Below the pieces are notes generated by a model that saw nothing but the letters and a program-made list of their open reading frames with translations, was not told where the DNA came from and made no database searches. The translations under genes and the position numbers were made by a program. Below are positions 47,501 through 59,500 of a stretch of 64,000 nucleotides of DNA, piece by piece. Origin of the DNA: Mactromeris polynyma. Taxonomy: Eukaryota > Mollusca > Bivalvia > Venerida > Mactridae. Every line of letters begins with the position of its first letter. Positions within the stretch are counted from its first letter, which is position 1. Where the stretch lies: NCBI GenBank assembly GCA_032209605.1, contig JASFXZ010000032.1, forward strand, positions 8,185,722-8,249,721, written 5' to 3'.

Positions 47501-50500
47501 GCTTTTCACAAAATACACGTGAATCCAACTCACGGTGATGTTTATTCAATTGTCGCCGATTATTGGCTTGTCTTGCGTGTCGTACATGTTCACTTGTTTT
47601 TCTATAGGAACATCTGTACTACCTCCACATTTGTTGGCTTGTCTTGCGTGTCGTACATGTTCACTTGTTTTTCTATAGGAACATCTGTACTACCTCCACA
47701 TTTGTTGGCTTGTCTTGCGTGTCGTACATGTTCACTTGTTTTTCTATAGGAACATCTGTACTACCTCCACATTTGTTGGCTTGTCTTGCGTGTCGTACAT
47801 GTTCACTTTTTTTTTCTATAGGAACATCTGTACTTCCTCCACATTTGTTGGCTCGTCTTGCGTGTCGTACATGTTCACTTGTTTTTCTATAGGAACATCT
47901 GTACTACCTCCACATTTGTTGGCTTGTCTTGCGTGTCGTACATGTTCACTTGTTTTTCTATAGGAACATCTGTACTACCTCCACATTTGGACTTGATGAA
48001 TGCCAGGGAGGAGACAGATACTGATGTGGTTGCCACCAACGGTAGATCTGCTTTCACCAGAGATAGCTCTCCCGCTTCAAGTAGTGGTATGAGTCATCAG
48101 AATGAAGATAGTATGGATATACCTGAGGTAAGAGTAGAAATAATCTAAACCTGATTTGAATGAATTAAGAATTCAATTAATAATGGTTATACTTATACAA
48201 GCATCATCAGTATATTATGCAATATTTTGCCCCATTAGATGCAGCTTCCACAGTGATGTCAGACAATTTGTCTTTTTTGGGGTCTTATTTCCTACTCTAG
48301 AGTGGATCATTTTGATTGTCAGTGTTTTGATTTACCGTACAAATGTTGACTAGGTTTTTGAAGTCGAAAGGCTTTATCCATGGATAATTCTTCTATGGTT
48401 TAAACATGTATATTTTTAATTTGAAATCTCTTTTTTGTTGAACAATTTCGTAAAAAATACATTTATAATTATTATCTTTAAATGTTTTTCAGAAACTTCA
48501 GACTCCAACCAGGAAAGCGGCTCGAGCCTCTGCAAGTACTCCAGAAACTGCCCGAGGATTTGCGAATCTTCGGCGTAAGAATTCTACTGTGTCCGGATCA
48601 AGGTTATCTCCTGGAAGCAGAAAGCGATTGGCTGATGCATACAATTTGACCGGTAAATTTAAATCCAAGAGTCCGATGAAAGGTCATTTGGCCGATAGAT
48701 TGACACTGAAACGAAAGGCAATGGCGACACTGACAGCTGCGAAGAGGTCATCGCCGAAAAAGCAAGATGGTATGAAAAAGTTGAGAGCCTCGGTATCTGA
48801 TGGAGAGCTTCTTAAGAAGAAGGTTAGTTCATATGGTGGAATTTGTCTGAATGTGTTGTAATTTTAGATTAAACCAACTAAATTACAGTGACTGTGAAAC
48901 CAATTTTTATAACATACATTAATGACTCTTGATGACTGCTTCCTGACCAGTATTGCACCAAATTAAAGGAAGACAGTCCTATTTTTTGTCAAAATATATA
49001 ATGTGGCCATTACATGATTGTAAGGGATGAGGTGTTGTCGTTGATTAGGCGTCTGCTGCTCAACGTTGTGGTTGTATGTTCGAATCCAGCACAGGTTCAG
49101 ACCATACCTCGTAAGACATCAGTACTGGATTTTCCGGGATGTTGGCTAAAGAAGGATTCAAATATGGGTAATGTTTCATCATAACCAATCTTAAATAAAT
49201 GTGTATGTAACTTGTTTTCAGAAAAAGCTAAAAGCTACATCGATGTCTGGACGGAGAGATTCGAGTCTTAATTCAAGAAAATCCAGTGGTGCAAGAAAAC
49301 GTAAGTCATTGAGTGACCTTGGCGATAAAAGCTCTTCGTCACCCTCAAAGAAAAATAAGCTACTAGCTAACGGCAAGGGTCATAGTTTGCTGAAAATCCG
49401 ATCAAGAGATGGAGGAAAAGCTCGGAACCAGTACATGGATTTACTCGAAACTCACCCGAGGAAAAGATTAGGAACTTCGTTGCGGTCTAAAAAGACGTTC
49501 AAACCACACCGACCAATCACCAGAGCAACGACCCATCTGAAACAAGTTCTTAAAGCAGCAAAGCTGGCAGCTAACAAGAAGATGAAGATGGTTAATAAAG
49601 CCTTACCTTCTATTAGAAATAGTAGTAAATTGTCGGGTATCATCGAAAACAGAAGAAAAGTCGGGACGGAAAAGAAGAAGTTGTCCCTGGAATCTGCCGG
49701 ATCTAAATCTTCCCTTGGTAAGGATGAAGAAAATTGAAACAAAGACTTGGACTTCAATTTAAAAAAGTTAAATTTACCAGCCTTTCGTTTTCATTCAGTC
49801 TAAACAAATGAAAGTTTGTCAGAATAATCATTATTACTTACTCTACATTTCTGCCAGGTTTTATGGAATTTTATACTGTTTTAACAATGGAGGAGCAAAT
49901 AAGACTATTCTAGATTTTAAACTAAGTCTTAAGTTTCAATTTTGAATTGTATGTGAATAATGTCCTAGGAGTATTTAGATAAGGTCTTTTGCTTTAAGAT
50001 GCAATTCTACAAAAGGATGAAAGCATATTTTGTTTATGAAATAAATAAATTCTGTAATGCTTTCATATAACTGATAAATTCTTTTCCAATTTTAGGCAGT
50101 GATGCATCAGGAGAAATTCGTATAAAGACGGAGTTATTTCCTGGAGACGATGACGAGCCAGCTGTTGTACAGTGTCCTATATATTACCCGTCTGAGGAAC
50201 AATTCCGTGATCCGATATTGTATATACAGAGTATACAGTCAGAGGCGGAACAGTACGGAATGTGTAAAATTGTCCCTCCGTGTAGCTGGAAGGTATGACT
50301 CCATATTTTTGTCTGTTGAAAAATGCCATCAACATATTCACACAATTAAATACTTCAGTTGCTGTAGGGTTCAGAATTGTCACTTAATACAATGAACAAT
50401 GTATTTCCTAGAATTCCATCATAAGTTCATGTATTGAAATTCCATAGTTTTGTTATTTTACTAACGTGCCAATATAGCATTTAAATGAAGCAAAATTCCT

Positions 50501-53500
50501 GTTACCAGACTGATTGCATAATAAGCGAACAGTAACATTGCAGTTATAGTTATCGTACACTTGTAAAGGAAATGACTAGCCTTCATACTGTGTTTTAGCT
50601 TTATCCAATCAAATGACATGATTGTTTCTCAACTATATAAGCAGACGTACTATTGACACACATTTTGAATGCAGTCTTGTTAAGCTAGTCTTCGTTTTGT
50701 TCCTTATACAAATGTATATAACAGAAATTTCTGGAAGATGGCAGTGAAATTGAAAATAAGCTTGTTTGGAGACCAGGCTTAAAACTCGATCATCTGATTG
50801 GTTAATTCTGAGCAAGGTTTGAAATTAACCAATCACACGGCTGTATTCTTTGAAAGATCAATAAACTCAGTTATATAGTCTTGATATTTACAGATGGAAA
50901 GCAGAGACATGGATGATTTCAGATTTTCTACGCAGATACAGTATGTGCACAAAATGCTACAAAAGTAAGAAATTACATTTCTAATGCCACTTTGTGAAAT
51001 ATTTTGTTTAACCCAATTTAAGATGGTCTCTTTGAAATTGTATTTAAGCCTCTATAGGCTTGCTCAAGAAATGAGATAAATTCATTGTGTTATGTGTTTC
51101 ATTTGTATTACTATCGGAATTTGACAACTTTCTATTCAAATACTTGGTATCATTCATAATAAATATCAGGTCCCGATGTATCTTCTTAGGCACATCGAAT
51201 GGAAATGGGCTATTTGAACATATGTATTATTCAAAATAATAATTCATTAATACAGGTTTTGTTGTAGAAGCGCTCACGTTTTCAGTGATGATTTGACTGA
51301 ATGTTTGTTCTTCATCTCTGTATTATATACGAAAGTTATATTTGAATCAAGCTGTTGAATTTATATACTTTTCACTACACATATTCCTCTGTCTAGATTT
51401 TGTACTTACTTTCTTGCTGTATATCTCAGATGGAGCCCAATCACAGAACAGTTAGAATACATAAAGAGATTGCACAACGATGCTGGAAATGAATTCCATG
51501 TTCCACAGGTAGGTTAATTAGATTGGCAAGGTCTTATATACGTCTTATAGATCAGCAAAAACCTGTCATAACAGTTTGTATCCAATCTTCATGAAAGTTG
51601 GCCAGAATATTTGTCAGCATGATATCTTAGACAAATGTTAATATGGGTCATACCTACATAATGCTCCTTTTAACAATACAATAAATGGAAGTCAAAAGCA
51701 ACATTTACTTACTCCTCTATAAACATACATGCTACTGCAAAATTACCTTGGTCAAAATGAAAAATCTGGCTTTAATGCGGTTTCCGCATTAACCCCTTGA
51801 TTTAATCAAATCCACAAATATTTGAGCTGCACAATGACAAAACCTGCTTTAGTGACCAGAAAGCCCATTTTCATTTTTTTAACATATTCTAACTGATATA
51901 TGTTTCAACTTTCATTAAATATAAAAGTAATAAATTGGACGTCTTCTTTTCTTTTTATCGCAATTCCAATATTTAGAACAAGATGCAAAAGTAAGCTACA
52001 AAATGATGACGTTACATCAGAATGTACATAATTCTTAAATGAATCTTGTGCTGTTCAAGTGGGAAAAACAAATTATGCATACTTATTAATATTTCCTTGT
52101 TCGTTTAATTCTACAAGTATATATCACAATTTAGCCTCCAAAACATCTTCGGACAATGCACTTGCTTTGTGATGTTAAAACTTGAGAAATGCTCAATGTC
52201 ATAATGTAGGTAAATTATATTGATATTTGTATATTTCAGATTGGTGGAGTTGAGTTGGATCTCGTGAAGTTGTATGAATTGGTTCAGAAGTATGGAGGAA
52301 TGAAAGGAACTGCTGGGAAAGAGAAGAAGTGGTTAAAAATCGCAGAAGCCATGAAAATACCAAAACAGGTACCGTAAAACCTCTCTTAAAGACCACCTCA
52401 ATAAGAGGACCACCTCAAAATCAGTAAAAAATAACTTCTGGTTCATAATAGAAGTATCCTTCATTGTAATGTTATTGTGATGTTACATTATATATTATTT
52501 TTACTGGTGAATCATCAAATGGTATACATTGATGCTATTACATATCTGTGACAACATTTATGAGAAACATTGCATTCCAATATAAAATATACCATAATGT
52601 TGTAGGCTGATCGCGTGTCCAAGTTGTATGCAGCGTACTGTAAATATTTGTTGGCGTACGAGACGATGTCCGACGAAGAGACGGAAAGGCTACAGAAGTC
52701 TGTACAAGAAAACAGACAGAAGATGTTGTCAGAGAAACAAATACCCAAATACTACAAATGTGTATACAAGGTAGAGATACGTTATATTTAGCTTTGTCAT
52801 TAATGCTGGTAATGTTTTGTCCAATAGTCTGTCTGTAGAGGTGTTTGTCAGTTCGTGTCCAAATCTGCTCCACATTTTTCACCCGCAAAATAATTTTCAT
52901 GTAACTTTGCACAAATTTTTCTATAATGTGGTATTTTCCAGAAGACATTTCCTTTTGTAAATATAGGTACCTAATGTAAGCTTGTGTGATGATAGAATTG
53001 TACTGACATGAAAATCTCTGGTGCGTTTGTTTCCTGTAAAAAACAGTACAGGCATCTTATGACGTGTGGTCATGACCTATGCTGAGTTCAAACCTACAAC
53101 CTGTGGGTTGAGAGGGCTACATTCAATCCTCTACACCACTAATACCCAGTCATTACAGCATATTATATATGAGCTGTTCCATGACACAATCTGTATTAAT
53201 CACCAACAATATTAATTTGATTATTCTGTTTTTCTTGTATAGCAATTCAAATATTAGGAATAAAACTACAAAATGACATTGCATCAGAAATTATTAATTC
53301 ATAAACATCTTCTGGTTTTCAGATGAAAAAACAACAAATTACACATGTATTATAAACGTTTTGTTTTTCATTCAATTCTATAAATCAAAATTTAGAAACC
53401 CGAAGACATACCAAGAAAGTGCTTAGATTTATATGTCAAATTTTCATTGGTAAATATTCAATGTCATACCAATGTCATACCAATGTCATACCAATGTCAT

Positions 53501-56500
53501 TAATACAGGTTTGTCATGGAAACGTCCATATTATATAACATCAGTCAATAACATAGTTTAATGCGGTACACTTGTGTGTTTTGCAGGGTAAATCTCAGCC
53601 TTTGTCAGGATTCCACCGAGCAGCACGACACACACAGCTGCTTTATGACAGAGATGATTGTGATGATTCCGATTCTATCGAGGTATTTATTATATTGTCA
53701 AAATTATTAATGCTACATAAGTGCATCTGATAGGAATTATAAATTATTTAGAAATGAGAAAGAGGATTTCTCCCCTCCCCCGTTTGTCCTCTTTGATTCT
53801 CCTTAGCTATCCCTCATGGTTGGCAAGGCCATTCCTTGCATCCCTGTGCCCTTACATATTTACACTTTCACCTCCTCAAATGCTTCATGGACTGTTGTTT
53901 TCCCGGAGGTCTGTGTGGAGAGGCACTGTCTTATGTATGTGGTGTTTCCTGTAGCAAGTTAAACTCTCTCTTGATAGCATCCTTACAAAAGTACTAACAC
54001 TGTCTCACAAGTTTTACATTAGACAGTTATTTCTGTATACATAGCGAGCACAAAAGTTCTTTAACAAAGTATTAGAAAGATAATTCATTTGAGAATCGTA
54101 GCAAAAATATAGCACTCACCAATAACACATGATTTACAGTAAAATGATATGTATTTACAGCGAGAGTTTTGGGATGTTGTGGAGAAATCCGACGACCATG
54201 TATCGGTACAAGGGGCAAGTTTGGACGCGAGTATATATGGAAGCATGTTTCCTGTACGACGAGACAATCCCTATGCAAGGTGCGCAAGTTCTTTTATTAC
54301 AAACGTGTATATTTTACGACAATTCCTATCCATTAATTTTGAAACTGTTTCCTGGGTTACTAACCTGGACCAGTACTTTTGCCAGATTACAAATCATGAA
54401 ATCTGTGCAAGAATTTCACCCGTTGCGTTATTCAAATCCAGGACCTGTTGATTAAGAGTGTGGTACTCTGTCCAGAGAATATTGTACCTCCCTTTTTAAG
54501 TTTATTTATTGACAAAATATGAACTTAATGTTGTTCAGATGTTTAAATTGTCTGTGTGATAGTTTAGCAGTTGTATTTTGAAGTGTGTATTTCTTAAAGG
54601 CACATAGGCAAATGTTTTTGACAAAATATCCTTAGTTATAAATATGAAAATATTGTTGGTACATGCATTCATGCTGATGTACTCTACAACACTGTGTTGT
54701 CACTTTCCTTACATGATTCACAAAACTACAAATACAAGTGTCGTATACCGGTATTTTCTATCCTGAGTTAGCACAAACAAGGAATTACCTTGGTCTTGTA
54801 TTTTGCAGCTCCAGGACACTTTTAATAAAAGTTACCATGCATGGTTTAAGAGTATCTCTGTTTGAAGGCATTTTCATGTCACTTTCTCAAATTTGTTACT
54901 TAGCATATTTTTATAGACAGTGAGACTATCCACCTTTAAGAATGAGTGTCACTAATGTAGTGAATATTGTTTACTGTAGGCATGGTTGGAATCTGCATAA
55001 CTTTGTTGAGAGTAAAGGATCTATCTTAGACCATCTAGGTTTGATTGCAGGTTGGTTGTTAAATTCTTGTTCATACAGTATATACTCAGTTTTTGCCAAG
55101 CTAACTAGTGGTGAACTTCACATAGCCCTCACAGATTTATGTGCTACGTCTGTCTGATTGTGTACTAACTTTGACTGGCATGGAGCAGTCGTAGATCTCA
55201 TTAGCATAAATGTTAGGCTCAATAAGATTGGGTGTCACACTTAAGACCCATGCCCATTTCTCAAAGTTCAAGGTCACATTTGGTGGTCGAGGGAACTGTT
55301 TAGTGCTAATATTAGAGCTTTCATTTAACTCACTGTTTCAAAACTGTGTGACATTGCTTTTAAGAAGGATTTTTTGTAAAGAGTATGAATAAATGTACCG
55401 ATCGTCTCTGTCAGCAAAAAAGATTCTGGATTATTGCATTCCTGTAATATAGTGTGGTGCTTATTTTTTATAAAACATTTCTTTAATAAAAATAATGGGA
55501 AATTTTATTTACTTTTGTCAGAATGAAGAAATACTACATAATGACAAAACAAACCGTTTTGTAATACCTGTATGCGCTAATCACAATAAATACACCACAT
55601 GTTGTCATTGATTACATTGCTAAGCATGTCATAGGTCTATTTCTTCATACTGTAGTACTGTTTTATTGCAGGTGTTACCGTGCCAACGCTCCATATTGGT
55701 ATGTTATATACCAGTAAGTGTTTATCATGTAATGCCCATAATTTACCCACTGTGCAATATCTACATCAAGGACCAGGACTTGTCTGGTAAGTCAGATATT
55801 TCATACAAACCCTTCACCTACTGTAACCATGGGGATATGATTTTTTAAAAATAAGTTGATTATATCCCCATACTAGGAGATGCTTACTCCCATTTCCAGA
55901 ATCTATTAAAAATCAGGCCTAAGTCTATTTCATGGGACCCGGAATCATTCAGAGTGTCACCCCTCCTGACTAGAATTCTCTTCTGTCTAAAGTTTTGTTA
56001 ATGAAACTGTGGAGGATTTTGATACCTTGAAGCAATTACGGTAAAACCTCAATAATAAGACCACATTTAAGACCCTTTGAACACTGGTCTTCTTATTGGG
56101 GTGGTCTTAATATTGGGGTTGAATAGAAAGCAAAACCTTGAAAATGGACTTAGTTCAATATATCCTTCTTTCATTGTTGAATGAATACTTGGAAGAACGC
56201 TGTTTGTAATTCCAGGTACTGTGTCCCAAATCAAGAAACAGACAATCTGAAAGCAGCACTGAAGAAATTAGCTCCGAACGTGGGCAGAGATAAAGGATTC
56301 TGTCTTCCAAAGAATTCATTAATGGTATGTTTTGTATCTGTCTATGTGTTGTTTCTGTCTATGTTTTGTATCTGTCTATGTGTTGTATCTGTCTATGTGT
56401 TGTATATGTCTATGTGTTGTATATGTCTATGTGTTGTATCTGTCTATGTGTTGTATCTGTCTATGTGTTGTATCTGTCTATGTGTTGTATATGTCTATGT

Positions 56501-59500
56501 GTTGTATATGTCTATGTGTTGTATCTGTCAATGTTTTGTATATGTCTATGTGTTGTATCTGTCTATGTGTTGTATCTGTCTATGTGTTGTATCTGTCTAT
56601 GTGTTGTATCTGGCTGTGTGTTGTATCTGTCTATGTGTTGTATCTGTCTATGTGTTGTATCTGTATATGTGTTGTATCTGTCTATGTGTTGTATCTGTCT
56701 ATGTGTTGTATCTGTATATGTGTTGTATCTGTCTATGTGTTGTATATGTCTATGTGTTGTATCTGTCTATGTGTTGTATCTGTCTATGTGTTGTATCTGT
56801 CTATGTGTTGTATCTGTCAATTCTATATTACAGTCGGACCTCGTTTATTCGACAATCTTTTATACCAGGTAGAATCTGAAATATATCAGGTCCCTTCTAT
56901 GTATCTTCTAAGCATGTCAAAACTGGGCTATTTGAAACCATGTACATTGTATTCCTTTTATAAAATTTCGGACCCGATGAATTTGAATGAACAAGGTCCG
57001 ATTGTATTATATTCACTTCTTTCTGGCTATTTTAAAAAAAAGTATACTTTGTTCTATTTGTCATTAAAAGCGTCAGTTGGAAATAAGCTTCTACGCTACC
57101 TGACAGTTAGTACTGATGTACTTACTGTTAAATGATGGTAAAAATGAACAACAACATTTTCCAACTGCTTACATTATTAATAATAATGTAAGCAGTTGGA
57201 AAATGTTGTTGTTCATTTTTACCATCATTTAACAGTAAGTACATCAGTACTAACTGTCAGGTAGCGTAGAAGCTTATTTCCAACTGACGCTTTTAATGAC
57301 AAATAGAACAAAGTATACTTTTTTTTACCATCAGTACTAACTGTCAGGTTTATTATTATTATTATATTAAAAAGTGTTGTCACTTTTGATGGATTTGATA
57401 GATTACAGGAAATTTTGACATTGCAAAACGAAAACTTCAGTTATGCAAATGGCAGGAAATTATAGATATTTGGTTTTCACAGATTACACAAGTTGCTTGT
57501 ATACTCCGGTAACAGGGCCGCCCACAAAATAAACTTTATTTATAATTACCTACAGTGATGATTACATCTATGAAATAAAATTTTGTGATTTTGATCATTT
57601 TCACTTTACGTAGACTTATGACTACATGTATTTCATATTCCAGGTACCACCGTCTAGCTTGATAGATAATGGCGTGTCACTGAGTCGTTGTGTGCAGACA
57701 GAGAGAGAGTTTGTCGTTATATTCCCGTCAGTAAATTACTGTAATATCAGTCTGGGATATAATCTGTCTGAATCGGTACATTATGGTACACAAGATTGGA
57801 TTCCTGAAGGATATCAGGCTGCTGTGGTGAGTTTATGTTTCTATTTATAGACTTTGGTTCTATATATAGATGATATGTTTCTATTGCAAGGTTTGAAAAT
57901 TAAGGATGAAATTCCATATCAGTTGTAGAAGTTATTGAATCCGAACATGAAATTTAAACTTTTGTGTTTTTTTTGGTCAATTTTCTGTGAAATCCATACA
58001 TGCCATATCTCACGCCGTGAGACCTTTCCTCACGTATTTTCATGCCTCCTCACGGTCTAACGCCGTTAGATTAAAACCTCACGTAAATTTGAACCTCCAA
58101 GAAAAAAAGAAAAATCACTGATCGTGCGAAATTTTGTATCTCGGACATGCTATGATTCTTCGATACTACCCGAAACGCCGATTAAAGGTGACACTTTGTT
58201 GATTGGCTTTGATCAGCTGTTGATTTGCGTGTTTTTAATCACCTCAGGCAGTACGTTAATTGTTTGTTAAAGCGGTGATTTAACTTTAATCATTTTATTG
58301 ACAGGAAAGGTGTTAATCTGCTTGTTTTAATGCAGGGTTTTCCCTGACGCACAAATTTATGCGTTTTGACGTATTTTTTGGCTAAATAAAAAACCTGAAA
58401 AATTCTTACTTTGATCCGTAATTTAGCCTACATGTACATCCATCACGTGTATATCCCATGAATCAGAGAATCAAAAAAGCAATGTTCACACAATAAAAGC
58501 ATTAACTGTTGCTATAGAATATTAAATTTATTGGTATTAAAAACTTCAAAACTCAGTGAACTGAGGCAAATCATAAAGGTCACGTAGGCACACATGTAAG
58601 ACAGACAATACTGCTAGCTTTGACGTAATACTGTACTCTATGTGACGTAAAACCGTCGGGCAGATCAAAGGGGTTAGTTTGGAAGATATTTTAGGCTAGC
58701 GAGTAGAAGTTTCGACACATCGGCTTTGATCAAAGGTTAGAAAACTGCTATTGGGTACCGTACTTATTCTAATAGATGCATATAAGATTTAAAAAATATG
58801 TGAATTTTCTACCTTTATTAAACACCCACTCCTCTCAAAATATTCGGTAGATGTTATAATGTATACAATATTAGCATACCAGTATGACTTGCCTTTGAGT
58901 ATCATATCTGATCACTTGTATAAATGACCCCCAACTTTTACACATGACCCCCAAATGAAGCCCACTGTGGCCCCTAAAAGAAAATTCTAGGGAAACCCTG
59001 TTTAATGCTAATTGATAAAGGAATTTACGCGACAAAGTAACACTGTAATTACGCATGAAAACAGTTGGGTGGGGTAATGTTATTTAGTGTTGGTGTATTA
59101 AGCGCCCAAAAAAATCGCGATTTACAATCTCACTTATTTTTCCCAAATCTCACTTAAAAACAGCCCTGCTGAGGAAAATCTCACTTATTGACCATCTGAA
59201 AATATGGCATGTATGGAAATCACTGAATTAATATTGATAAGTTATAGTTTTTTATAAACAGATGATGCATGATAGCTTCATTGTAGAGCTTTGAAATCAG
59301 AATATGTTCAATGAAATGTTTGTCTGTTTTGGAGTCTTAATTCCCCAGCCTAGAGCCAAGCGTTTTGTCTAAATCCCTATAGTGGGAGATGTCCAATTCC
59401 CACTTTCGTGAGCTCTTAAAATCAGACCCAAGTCTTTCCTGGGACCCAGAATCATTTGGCGTGTCAGGAATCATCTTCTGTCTAAAGTCCACTGTATCCT

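Larger units (their letters stand above)
54161..57826 (+). other. JARID2: JARID2 exons 16-20: JmjC domain, catalytically dead
   Basis: Opens with REFWDVVE and includes YGSMFPV, HGWNLHNF, GVTVPTLHIGMLYTS, VQYLHQGPGLVWYCVP, REFVVIFPS and GYNLSESVHYGTQDWIP. Active KDM5-type JmjC domains bind Fe(II) through H-x-E and a later His. Here the aligned positions (in CLSCNAHN and near GYNLSE) are Ser, Asn and Tyr. It should therefore not demethylate histones, as in vertebrate JARID2. Confidence 0.88.

Noticed and set aside
47519..48148. Overlapping Cys/Ser/Phe-rich frames across the 71-bp array
   Set aside because: Repeat-driven; only the last unit joins the true exon 7 frame.
56181..57135. 181-267-codon Cys/Val/Leu/Tyr-rich frames
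   Set aside because: Generated by the 17-bp minisatellite, open in all three frames, intronic in JARID2.
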